Shown piece after piece: positions 1-6,648 of a stretch of DNA of 13,157 nt. Position numbers and translations under genes: made by a program. Source of the DNA: Actinomycetales bacterium Ga0077552 (lineage in GTDB: Bacteria; Actinomycetota; Actinomycetes; Actinomycetales; Microbacteriaceae); the NCBI GenBank assembly GCA_001464255.1, contig LNFD01000285.1, positions 1 through 13,157 on the forward strand, written 5' to 3'. The notes beneath the pieces were generated by a model, which searched no databases, had not been told where the DNA came from, and saw only the letters and a list, made by a program, of their open reading frames with translations. The first letter of the stretch is position 1; the number at the start of each line of letters is the position of its first letter.

Positions 1-165
1 GAGATCGTCGACGACGCCGTCGGCATGCTGCACGCGCTGCTCGACCGCGTGAGCGGCGATCTCACCAACCCGCTCTCGAGCGAGCCGGCCGCGGCCGCGC
101 GCCTCGACGAGGTCGACGAGCTGCTCGAGCGCGGTGCCCCGCGCTCGCCCGGCTCGGCGTACTAG
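1..165 (+). CDS. C-terminal end of an unidentified protein (partial)
   Basis: An open frame runs in from the left edge in frame 1 and ends at TAG 163-165, giving the last 54 residues of a protein. The tail is acidic and leucine/alanine rich (DDAVGMLHALLDRVSGDLTNPL, then an AAARLDEVDELLERG helix) and ends GSAY. No motif identifies a family; a soluble helical C-terminus is all that can be said. Its stop codon interlocks with that of the convergent PuuD-like gene: CTAG at 162-165 holds both. Codon use matches the neighbours, which supports real coding. Confidence 0.6.
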   Translation, partial: EIVDDAVGMLHALLDRVSGDLTNPLSSEPAAAARLDEVDELLERGAPRSPGSAY

Positions 166-852
166 CGCGTCGCGGCGGCCACGAGCGCCTCGAAGAGCCG
201 CAGGTCGTCGGGACTCTCCTCCGGGTGCCACTGAACGGCGACCCCGAAGGTCAGGGCGTCGATGTCGACCGCCTGGATGATGCCGTCATCACCGCGGGCG
301 CTCACGGTGAGCCCCGGGGCGAGATGGTTGATGGCTCTTGACGGTGAGGCTCGGGCCGAGCATCCCGCCGATGCGCGTGCCCGGCTCGGTCAGCACCGGG
401 TTGTCGGCGAAGGTCGCGTTGCCGTAGCTGTAGCGGGTCGAGCCGATCACGTCGGGCAGGTGCTGCACGAGCGTGCCGCCCAGGGCCACGGTGAGCACCT
501 GCAGGCCGCGGCAGATGCCGAGCACGGGCAGGTCGCGCGCAATCGCGGCGTGCACGAGCGCGATCTCCCAGGCGTCGCGGTCGGGCCGCGGGGCGTCGTT
601 CTCGGGATGCGCGCGCTCGCCGTACAACGCCGCATCCACGTCCTTCCCGCCCGTGAGGATGAGCCCGTCGATGCCATCGAGCACGCGCTCGACCGCATCA
701 GCGTGCGGGGGCTGCGGGGGCAGGCCGAGCACGGCTCCCCCGGCGGCGATCACGCAGTCGGTGTAGACGCGCGGCAGCACGGCGGCGGGGCGGTCCCACA
801 GGCCCATGACCGTCTGCTCCAGGTAGGTGGTCAGGCCGATGAGGGCGGTCAC
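162..852 (-). pseudogene. Peptidase C26 / PuuD-like gamma-glutamyl hydrolase, frameshifted
   Basis: This is a class I glutamine amidotransferase-like hydrolase of the kind that cleaves gamma-glutamyl-GABA and related amides in the cytoplasm. GTG at 852 starts MTALIGLTTYLEQ; the nucleophile elbow GICRGLQ puts the catalytic Cys near residue 114, and ILTGGKDVD is typical of the family. The first frame reads correctly to VKSH (about 331) and then runs out of homology to a stop at 289. The rest of the protein is in another frame: AINHLAPGL, then VQWHPEES with the catalytic His and Glu, ending at 162. The junction is the 7-mer GCCATCA (minus strand, 329-335), which encodes SH in one frame and AI in the other. 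A deletion of about 11 bp would explain this and would have removed the HQ of the conserved HHQA motif. The start overlaps the upstream HTH gene by 4 bases (GTGA). The gene is dead unless this is an assembly error. Confidence 0.85.
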
Positions 853-1130
853 GCGGTGTCGCCCTCCGGCGGGCCGGCGAGGCGGCGGGCGATGATGCCG
901 CGGGCGCGGCGCAGGGCCCGCACGAGCTCGGGCTGGCGCATGCCGAGGTCTTGGCTCACGTCGCTGTAGGTGCGGCGCTGCACGAGCACGCCGGTCGCGG
1001 CGGCCTGCAGGTCGTGCGGCAGGCGGGCGATGGCGGCCTCGAGCTCGGCCGGGGTGAGAGCCGCGACGACGCGCTCGAGGCGGGCATCCTCAGGATCGAC
1101 CACATCGAGGTCGAAATCGTCGGCGCGCAT
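849..1130 (-). CDS. Small sigma-70 region 4-like helix-turn-helix protein
   Basis: This is a 93-residue protein starting at ATG 1130 behind a GGAGAG Shine-Dalgarno sequence. The first 25 residues are acidic (MRADDFDLDVVDPEDARLE). Residues about 27-86 look like a lone sigma-70 region 4: AIARLPHDLQAAATGVLVQ is the usual lead-in helix, then a helix-turn-helix around TYSDVSQDLGMRQPELVRAL, then a basic helix RRARGIIARRLAG. No region 2 is present, so it cannot be a complete sigma factor; a small DNA-binding regulator or a sigma-like accessory protein is the best guess. It lies 68 bases behind the permease gene and is translationally coupled to the broken hydrolase. The assignment rests on pattern resemblance only. 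Confidence 0.7.
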   Translation of the reverse strand: MRADDFDLDVVDPEDARLERVVAALTPAELEAAIARLPHDLQAAATGVLVQRRTYSDVSQDLGMRQPELVRALRRARGIIARRLAGPPEGDTA

Positions 1131-1153
1131 GGTCTCTCCGTTTCGGGGGTGAG

Positions 1154-1189
1154 GCTCGGGAGCGGCCGGATCGGCGACCGCCCCCGAGC
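1154..1189 (-). other. Intergenic hairpin between permease and HTH gene
   Basis: In the 68-base gap after the permease stop, GCTCGGG (1154-1160) and CCCGAGC (1183-1189) form a 7-bp perfect stem around a GC-rich loop that can itself pair partly. There is no T run after it. It could be a weak terminator or an mRNA-stability element that uncouples permease from downstream expression; the role is a guess. Confidence 0.35.
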
Positions 1190-1198
1190 GTCGGTGAA

Positions 1199-2701
1199 TC
1201 AGCTGGCGAAGTCCTTCACGAGCTGCTCGTTCTCCTTCTTGTTGATGAGCGCCGCCACGTAGCCGATCGCGAGGAAGAGGAACGGCAGCAGCACGAGGAA
1301 CCAGCCCAGCGGGTTGAGCAGCCAGGCACTCTCGGGCAGCGAGGGGTCGACGCCGTCGGGCACCGTGCCGGCGAGCAGGTTGAAGCGCGACATCACGAGG
1401 TAGAGGCCGATCGCGAGAAGCACGATCGACACCGCCGGGGCGATGACCGTCTTCCAGAGGCTTCCGCCGCCCTCGCGACGGAAGTACACGATGACCGCGA
1501 TCGAGACGAGGATCTCGACGACGATGACCGAGATGGCCGTGATCGAGCTCATCCAGAAGAACAGGTTGCCGATCGGGTCGAGGCCCGCCACCGCGAAGAT
1601 GATCATGACCAGGGCGGCGAGCGCCGAGGTGATGACGACGCCGCCGACGGGAGCGCCGGCCGTGTTCGTGACGGCCGCGCGCGCCGGGAAGACCCCGCCG
1701 CGCCCGAGGGCGAAGAAGTAGCGCGCCGAGGCGTTCTGGAAGGCCAGGAGGCCCGCGAAGAGGCTCGTGACGACGAGCACCGTCATGATCGTGACGAGCC
1801 ACGGGCCCACGTACTGCTCGGTGAGGCTGAACAGCACGCCTGCCGGGTTGGCGAGCACGTTGCCGTCGGCGTCCATCGAGCGCGTGACGACCTCGTCGAT
1901 GATGCCGCCCGCACCCATGCCCGTGACCATCGCGAACGAGACGATCGCGAACAGGATGCTGATGGTCGAGATCGCGATGTACGTCGCCAGCGGCACGGTG
2001 CGCTTGGGGTCTTTCGACTCCTCGCCGTAGATGGCCGTGGCCTCGAAGCCGATGAAGCTCGCGAGGGCGAAGGCGAGGGCGATTCCCGCGCCGCCCGCGA
2101 AGCCGCCCGCGAAGATGTTCTCGGGGCTGAACGAGGCGCCGAGGTTCCAGCCCTCGGGGCCGCCGTTGGCGAGCATGGCCACGGCGGCGATGAGCAGCGA
2201 GAGGATCTCGAGCACGAGCAGCACACCGAGCACCTTGGCGCCGATGTCGACGCTTAGGAGCGAGAGGCCCGTGACGAGCGCCCAGGCGATGAACGCCCAG
2301 ACGTACCACGGCAGGCTCACGCCGAGCTCGGCCATGGTGCCCTCGACGAGCCCGCCGAAGAAGCCGTAGATGGCGAGCTGGATCGTGACGTAGGTGAGGA
2401 TCGACACGAACGCCGAGGCGACGCCGGCGTTGACGCCGAGGCCCTTGCCGACGTAGGCGAAGAAGGCGCCCGAGTTGGTGACGCGCTGGCTCATGGCGGC
2501 GTAGCCGACGCTGAACAGCAGCAGGGTCAGGCCGACGACGAGGTAGGCGCCGGGGGTACCGGCTCCGTTGCCGACGAGCATGGCCACGGGTACGGCGCCG
2601 GTGATGCCGACGAGCGGGGCGGATGCCGCCACGACGAAGAAGACGACGCCGATGACGCCGAGACGACCCTTGCGCAGGGTCGATTGGGGGGTGTCAGTCA
2701 T
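1199..2701 (-). CDS. APC-family amino acid / amine permease
   Basis: This is a 500-residue integral membrane protein with about 12 hydrophobic segments, the usual size and shape of the APC superfamily. The N-terminal signature GVIGVVFFVVAASAPLVGITGAVP (a glycine/alanine-rich broken first helix) and the motif FIGFEATAIYGEESKDPKRTVP in the middle are classic for proton-coupled amino-acid and polyamine transporters such as PuuP-like proteins. ATG 2701 is preferred to an in-frame ATG at 2719, because GAGGAG precedes it by 10 bases and nothing Shine-Dalgarno-like precedes 2719. A TTGACG-N17-CACTAT promoter and a copy of the 18-bp operator lie upstream. Its place beside PuuD-like and GS-like genes suggests uptake of an amine or amino-acid-like substrate; the substrate itself is unknown. 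Confidence 0.93.
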   Translation of the reverse strand: MTDTPQSTLRKGRLGVIGVVFFVVAASAPLVGITGAVPVAMLVGNGAGTPGAYLVVGLTLLLFSVGYAAMSQRVTNSGAFFAYVGKGLGVNAGVASAFVSILTYVTIQLAIYGFFGGLVEGTMAELGVSLPWYVWAFIAWALVTGLSLLSVDIGAKVLGVLLVLEILSLLIAAVAMLANGGPEGWNLGASFSPENIFAGGFAGGAGIALAFALASFIGFEATAIYGEESKDPKRTVPLATYIAISTISILFAIVSFAMVTGMGAGGIIDEVVTRSMDADGNVLANPAGVLFSLTEQYVGPWLVTIMTVLVVTSLFAGLLAFQNASARYFFALGRGGVFPARAAVTNTAGAPVGGVVITSALAALVMIIFAVAGLDPIGNLFFWMSSITAISVIVVEILVSIAVIVYFRREGGGSLWKTVIAPAVSIVLLAIGLYLVMSRFNLLAGTVPDGVDPSLPESAWLLNPLGWFLVLLPFLFLAIGYVAALINKKENEQLVKDFAS

Positions 2702-2733
2702 GGATCCGGAACTCCTCATTGAGTTGGGGTGGA

Positions 2734-2751
2734 TCGTTCGTGTCGAAACGA
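2734..2751 (-). promoter_or_regulatory. 18-bp operator copy, permease
   Basis: Read towards the permease this is TCGTTTCGACACGAACGA, with outer half-sites TCGTT and AACGA. It matches the copy in front of the aldehyde dehydrogenase at 14 of 18 positions and starts 9 bases after the CACTAT -10 box, so it covers the expected transcription start. That position fits repression. The binding protein is inferred to be the MarR regulator encoded at 8959-9459. Confidence 0.7.
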
Positions 2752-2760
2752 CCTGGCGCC

Positions 2761-2789
2761 ATAGTGGTGCACGCGCTCCCCTGCGTCAA
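2761..2789 (-). promoter_or_regulatory. Sigma-70-type promoter of the permease
   Basis: On the minus strand TTGACG (2784-2789) and CACTAT (2761-2766) are separated by exactly 17 bases, the standard housekeeping-sigma arrangement. Predicted transcription start is near 2754, directly against the operator at 2734-2751. Confidence 0.65.
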
Positions 2790-2860
2790 GCAGAACCGCC
2801 CGTCTGCCCGTGCGGGTCGCGTCAGTGCCGGGGCGCCGGGCGGGCATCCGGAATTGCCTA

Positions 2861-2878
2861 TCGTTAGTTCACGAATGA
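2861..2878 (+). promoter_or_regulatory. 18-bp operator copy, decarboxylase gene
   Basis: TCGTTAGTTCACGAATGA matches the aldehyde dehydrogenase copy at 13 of 18 positions, including both half-sites except one base. It lies 19 bases before the decarboxylase ATG, where it would cover the -35/spacer region of the promoter. Confidence 0.65.
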
Positions 2879-2883
2879 TTCGG

Positions 2884-2889
2884 TAGCCT
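2884..2889 (+). promoter_or_regulatory. Possible -10 box of a leaderless decarboxylase mRNA
   Basis: TAGCCT fits the TAnnnT pattern of actinobacterial -10 elements and ends 7 bases before ATG 2897, so transcription would begin at or next to the start codon. No Shine-Dalgarno sequence is seen in the short stretch before the ATG, which agrees with a leaderless transcript. Confidence 0.45.
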
Positions 2890-2896
2890 GACCCTC

Positions 2897-3709
2897 ATGG
2901 CCTCGCTCAATGGATTCCTCGCCCCGAAGACCCCGAGCGGCGCGAGCGCGCTCGTGCCCGACATGCCCTGGTACTACTCGGGCACGCTGCTCACCGCCGA
3001 GTACCGCACCGACCCCGCCAACGTCGCCGCCCTGCTGCCCGAGGGCCTCGAGCTCGCCGATGACGACCCGGGCGCCGTCGCGCTCATCTGGGCCGACTGG
3101 CAGTCGTGCTCGACCGGCGGCGCCGAGCTGCTCGACCCCATGCGGTCGCAGTACCTCGAGACCTTCGCCGTCGTGCGCGTCAAGCACGAGGGCGTGACGT
3201 ACACGCGCTGCGTCGCCATCTGGGTGACGAAAGACTTCGCGATCGGCCGCGGCTGGTTTCAGGGCTACCCGAAGAAGCTCGGCTCGATGGCCGTCACGCG
3301 CGTCTTCAGCGTCGGTAAGGCCTCGCCCCGCCTCGCGCCGGGGGCCCGCCTCGGCGCCTCGCTCGCGGCCTACGACCACCGCCTCGCCTCGCTCGTCGTG
3401 ACGCTGCGCGAGCCCTCGGAGTCGAACGGCTTCGTCAACGGCCACCCCATGCTGCATTCGCGGTGGATGCCCTCCATCACCCCCGGCGCCGGCAACAGCC
3501 TCGACCAGCTCATCACCATGAGCACGACCGACGCCGAGATCGGCGAGACCTGGGTGGGCGACTTCGAGCTCGAGCTGCACGACTCCCCGTGGGACGAGCT
3601 CGCGTCGATTCTGCCCGTGCACGAGAAGATCGCGGCGTACTACCGCGAGGTCGGCGTGACGTTCAACGGCGGGTCGCTCATCGAAGACCGGTCGAACCCG
3701 TCCGTCTAA
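2897..3709 (+). CDS. Acetoacetate decarboxylase-family enzyme
   Basis: This is a 270-residue protein of the acetoacetate decarboxylase superfamily. The N-terminal half has the typical ligand-entry pattern (YRTDPANVAALLPEGLELADDDPG), and FQGYPKKLGSMA at about residues 121-132 corresponds to the family's PKK motif, whose first lysine (K126 here) forms the Schiff base with the keto acid and whose second lowers its pKa. YLETF at 86-90 supplies the usual conserved glutamate. Family members include true decarboxylases and enzymes that use the same lysine for aldol or dehydration chemistry, so the reaction cannot be fixed. Within this island it may act on a keto-acid ring-cleavage product. It carries its own operator copy and appears to be leaderless. 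Its stop overlaps the stop of the convergent beta-propeller gene (3706-3709). Confidence 0.88.
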   Translation: MASLNGFLAPKTPSGASALVPDMPWYYSGTLLTAEYRTDPANVAALLPEGLELADDDPGAVALIWADWQSCSTGGAELLDPMRSQYLETFAVVRVKHEGVTYTRCVAIWVTKDFAIGRGWFQGYPKKLGSMAVTRVFSVGKASPRLAPGARLGASLAAYDHRLASLVVTLREPSESNGFVNGHPMLHSRWMPSITPGAGNSLDQLITMSTTDAEIGETWVGDFELELHDSPWDELASILPVHEKIAAYYREVGVTFNGGSLIEDRSNPSV

Positions 3710-5100
3710 GCGTTGAGGGTGGCGCGAGCGGCTCGACTGCCCGCGCCCGCCAGCAGGAGACCGCCTCCGAGGAGCAGGGCCGCCACGAGCGCCAGCGCTC
3801 CGGTGTTGGAGCCCGTCACGGCGAGCTCGGGCGCGGCCGCGGCCGCCACCGTGATGCTCAGCTCGGTCGTGCTCGCGCCGCCCGCCGAGGTGGCGGAAAC
3901 GGTGAAGAGGTAGGTGCCCGGCGCGGTGGGTGTGCCCGCGATCTCGCCCGTGTCGGGATCGAGCGCGAGGCCGGGCGGCAGCGTGCCCGATTCGATCGCG
4001 AAGGTGGCGTCGCCCGATGCCGAGACGATGAACGAGAACGGCGCCCCGGCAACGGCGCTCGGCGGCGCCGACTCGTCGATGACCGGGGTCAGCGAGATGA
4101 CCGAGACGAAGGGCGGCTCGGGCGGCGGGCCGAACGGCAGCGAGAACGTGCCGCTGTGCGCCGAGTAGACGGATGCGCCGTCGGGCGATACCGCGAGGGT
4201 CACGGCGCCGCGGGTCGTCGCGATCGAGGGCAGCGTCGTGCGGGTCGCGACGTCGATGACCGAGATGAACGTGGCGTTGAGGTTCGCGACGTAGGCGCGC
4301 GCGCCATCCGCGCTGAACCGCACGGCGAAGGGCTGCGCTCCGACGGGGATCGCGGTGCTGAGCGTGCGCGTCGTGAGGTCGATGACCGAGATCGTGCTCG
4401 CCGAGTAGTTGGTGACGTAGGCCGTCGTGCCGTCGGGCGAGATGCTCACGCGGCCCGCATCCGGAACCCCGGTGATGGTCGCGACCACGGTGCGCGTCGC
4501 GACGTCGATGACCGAGACGCTGTTGCCGACGTAGTTGGCCGTCACGATCGTCGAGCCGTCGGCGGTCATCGCGATGCCCGTCGGGTACGAGCCGACGCCC
4601 GTGATGCTCGCGACGTTCGTGAGGGTATCGAGGTCGATGACGCTCACCGAGGGGGGCGACGACACCTGGTTCGACACATAGGCGAACTGCGAGTCGGGCG
4701 AGATGACGACGTCGAAGGCACCGGCACCGGCGGCGACGGTGCCGATGACCGTATTCGTCGCGAGGTTGACGACCGAGACGGTGTTCGACGCGGCGTTGGC
4801 CGTGACGAGCAGGGCGCCGTCGGGGCTGAGCGCGAGGCCCTGCGGCGAGCTGCCGACGGGGATCGTGGTCTCGATGGTTCCCGTCGCCGTGTCGATGACG
4901 GCGACGCCCGGCGAGGTCGAGACGTAGGCCGTCGCGCTGTCGGCACTGACGACCGCGTTGAGCGGGTCGGCCCCGGAGCCGAGCGTGATCGTCGAGACCA
5001 CCGAATCGGCCATGGCCGACGACGCTCCCAGCAGGAGGGTCGCCCCGAGGATCGTGGTCATGGCGATACCGCCGGTCAGAACCCGCACGCGTGACGCCAC
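3706..5100 (-). CDS. Secreted YVTN beta-propeller protein with sortase anchor
   Basis: This is a 464-residue exported surface protein. GTG 5100 follows a GGGGGAG ribosome site by 5 bases. Residues 1-31 form a signal peptide ending ASSAMA. Residues about 40-325 hold seven YVTN-type blades, each with a phrase like SPDGTTAYVTN followed by SVIDVATRT, at about 42-residue spacing. Residues about 335-420 resemble a putative immunoglobulin-like (He_PIG) domain (SGTLPPGLALDPDTGEIAGTP). The C-terminus is a cell-wall sorting signal: LAVTG at 426-430, a hydrophobic helix, and a tail with arginines. LAxTG is the preference of actinobacterial class E sortases. YVTN propellers act in binding or as structural surface proteins; no enzymatic role is visible. 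It sits between two regulon genes but has no convincing operator copy of its own. Confidence 0.92.
   Translation of the reverse strand: MASRVRVLTGGIAMTTILGATLLLGASSAMADSVVSTITLGSGADPLNAVVSADSATAYVSTSPGVAVIDTATGTIETTIPVGSSPQGLALSPDGALLVTANAASNTVSVVNLATNTVIGTVAAGAGAFDVVISPDSQFAYVSNQVSSPPSVSVIDLDTLTNVASITGVGSYPTGIAMTADGSTIVTANYVGNSVSVIDVATRTVVATITGVPDAGRVSISPDGTTAYVTNYSASTISVIDLTTRTLSTAIPVGAQPFAVRFSADGARAYVANLNATFISVIDVATRTTLPSIATTRGAVTLAVSPDGASVYSAHSGTFSLPFGPPPEPPFVSVISLTPVIDESAPPSAVAGAPFSFIVSASGDATFAIESGTLPPGLALDPDTGEIAGTPTAPGTYLFTVSATSAGGASTTELSITVAAAAAPELAVTGSNTGALALVAALLLGGGLLLAGAGSRAARATLNA
4249..4660 (-). repeat. Tandem 126-bp coding repeats (propeller blades)
   Basis: Within the beta-propeller gene the phrase encoding SVIDVATRT recurs at an even 126-bp step (near 4251, 4377, 4503 and 4629 on the plus strand, each around GTCGATGACCGAGA or a close variant). 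Nucleotide-level similarity is higher here than between the outer blades, which suggests blade duplication or gene conversion. Confidence 0.6.
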
Positions 5101-5229
5101 AGTGACTCCCCCTCGATCGACTGATGTGAATCCGAGTCAATCAGAGCGGGGGGATGCTGGAGCCCCCCTCTTCGGGGAACGGGCCGCGCTCGAGAGATCC
5201 AAGAAGCTGTGTTTCTTGACTTCCTCGAT
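5101..5229 (-). other. Intergenic region rich in small hairpins
   Basis: Between the broken GS-like gene and the beta-propeller gene there are two short stems besides the palindrome at 5219-5246: CAAGAA/TTCTTG (5200-5205 with 5213-5218) and CCCC/GGGG around TCTTC (5165-5168 with 5174-5177). No T run follows. The ribosome site of the beta-propeller gene (GGGGGAG) is at its left end. No clear promoter was recognised. Confidence 0.4.
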
Positions 5230-5246
5230 CTACAGATCGAGGAAGT
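5219..5246 (-). terminator. 13-bp perfect palindrome over the GS-like stop codon
   Basis: ACTTCCTCGATCT (5219-5231) and AGATCGAGGAAGT (5234-5246) are perfect inverted repeats separated by two bases. The stem encodes the last residues (EYFLDL) and the TAG of the GS-like ligase. It is likely a hairpin at the end of that transcript; the lack of a U tract makes intrinsic termination uncertain, so an RNA-stability or protein-binding role is possible. Confidence 0.5.
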
Positions 5247-6553
5247 ATTCCCGCACTTCCCACGCGGTGACGTCGCGCGTCGACGGGTCGGGCACGTCGG
5301 CGGTGTAGCGCTCGATCTCGTCGCGCTTCATGACCTCGAAGACGTTGACGAGGTCGCCGCCGAGCAGCTCGATGAGCGGCGCATCGGCGCGCAGAGCATC
5401 CAGCGCCTCGCCGAGGCTCATCGGCAGCACCGCCTGCGACTCGTCCTCGTAGCTGTAGCCGACGGCGGCCGGCGGGGCGGCGAGCTCGCGGCGGATGCCG
5501 TCGAGTCCGGCCGCGAGCAGCGCCGCGGTCATGAGGTAGGCGTTGGCGGCTCCGTCGCCGAGGCGCATCTCGAGGCGGGTTCCGCCGCCGCGTGCGGTTG
5601 TCGTAGCCCCAGTTGGCGCGGTACGGCGCGAGCGTGTCGGGGCCGAGTCGCTTGAAGGCGTTGATCGTGGGGTTGCAGAAGGCCGTGAGCGCCGCGGCGT
5701 GCTCGACGATGCCCGCGATCATGTGCTGGGCGAGCGGGCTGAGGCCGTCGCCCTCGTGCATGAGGTTCTCGCCCTGCGCGTCGACGAGCGACATGTGCAG
5801 GTGGAAGCCGCTGCCGCCCTCGTCGCTCCACGGCTTGCCGGCGAACGTGGCCGCCTGGCCGACGCGCGCGATGACGTCTTTCACGCCCGCCTTGAGCATG
5901 AAGGCTCGGTCGCAGGCGTCGAGGGCCTCGCCGTGCCAGATGTTGATCTCGTACTGGCTGGGGCTGAACTCGTGGTTGCCGGCGAAGACGCCGATGCGCA
6001 GCTGGTCGAGCATGCGCAGCAGGTGCAGGAAGGTGCCCTTGGGGTCCACCGTCGCGCCGCTCGTGTACACGCGGCCGGGCTGCGTGAGGGCGCGCGTGAA
6101 GCCGCCCTCCGGGTTGCGATCAGCGATGTAGAACTCGAGCTCGGGGCCGACGAGCGGCGTGAGGCCGAGCTTCGCGTACTCGCCTACGATGCGCTCGAGC
6201 AGCACGCGCGGCGAGAGCGGGCTCGGCGTGCCGTCGGGGTTGTTGGCGCCCGCGACGACGAAGGCCACGCCGGGCTCCCACGGCAGGGCGCGCCAGCTGC
6301 CCGGCACGATCTGGCTGATGAAGTCTTCGAGCCCGTTGCTGAGCACGTCGGCGCCGTCGAGCACGCCGCCCTGGGTCGTCGTCACCCACACGCCCTGACA
6401 GAACGCCGGCCCGCCGTGGCTGATCTTGTCGAGCTCGCTCACGAGCAGGTCTTTCGACCGCACGGTGCCGATGATGTCGGCGTAGATGACGCGCAGCACG
6501 TCGATCTTGGCCGAGAGCAGCTCGCTCTGCAGGGCGGACAGGCTGTGGCTCAT
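5230..6553 (-). pseudogene. Glutamine synthetase-like gamma-glutamylamide ligase, with internal deletion
   Basis: This is a GS-superfamily ligase of the PuuA/GlnA3/FluG-like branch that joins glutamate to an amine using ATP. ATG 6553 follows AAGGAG by a normal gap. Metal-site residues are visible: GPELEFYI (about 136-143), NHEFSPSQYEI (193-203) and GSGFHLHMSL (247-256). The first frame is good through YRANWGYDNRT (residue 321, to 5591). Homology resumes in another frame as RGGGTRLEMRLGDGAANAYL from 5592 and ends correctly as EVREYFLDL at 5230. The family normally has about eight residues between these points (TxxxRIPxE type), so about 26 bp seem lost, with a conserved active-site arginine. 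Restored, the protein would be near 449 residues, normal for the family. The DGSS ammonia-site motif of true GlnA is absent (PAFCQGVW stands there), which favours a non-ammonia substrate. It is either a pseudogene or an assembly error. Confidence 0.85.
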
Positions 6554-6593
6554 GTGCGACTCCTTCGTGGCACTCGGGCGGTTCCGACGAAAA

Positions 6594-6611
6594 TCGTTCG
6601 GACTCAAACGA
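6594..6611 (-). promoter_or_regulatory. 18-bp operator copy, GS-like ligase / amidotransferase divergent region
   Basis: Read towards the GS-like gene this is TCGTTTGAGTCCGAACGA, 16 of 18 identical to the aldehyde dehydrogenase copy and the closest pair in the set. It lies in the 95-base divergent space, so it may control both the ligase and the amidotransferase at 6649. Confidence 0.78.
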
Positions 6612-6612
6612 G

Positions 6613-6618
6613 ATAGTA
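6613..6618 (-). promoter_or_regulatory. Candidate -10 box of the GS-like gene
   Basis: TACTAT on the minus strand is one base upstream of the operator, placing the predicted start near 6606 inside it. No good -35 was found at 17 bases. On the plus strand TAGACT (6617-6622) is an alternative -10 for the amidotransferase. Confidence 0.4.
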
Positions 6619-6648
6619 GACTACCGACCGACTCGATGGGGAGGTCTG

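Noticed and set aside
1131..2309. Upstream extension of the small HTH protein through the permease gene
   Set aside because: The extension has no domain character and shadows the permease; ATG 1130 with its own ribosome site is the sensible start.
5122..5139. Seventh operator-like sequence, TGATGTGAATCCGAGTCA, upstream of the beta-propeller gene
   Set aside because: Only 11 of 18 positions match, the half-sites are lost, and the orientation is opposite to its gene, unlike the six accepted copies.
2864..5140. Very long open frame on the minus strand across the decarboxylase and beta-propeller genes
   Set aside because: It is arginine/histidine-rich nonsense in an off frame of two well-recognised genes; high GC keeps such frames open.
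6554..6607. TTG start adding 18 residues to the GS-like ligase
   Set aside because: It would lie inside the operator and lacks a ribosome site; ATG 6553 has AAGGAG at normal spacing.
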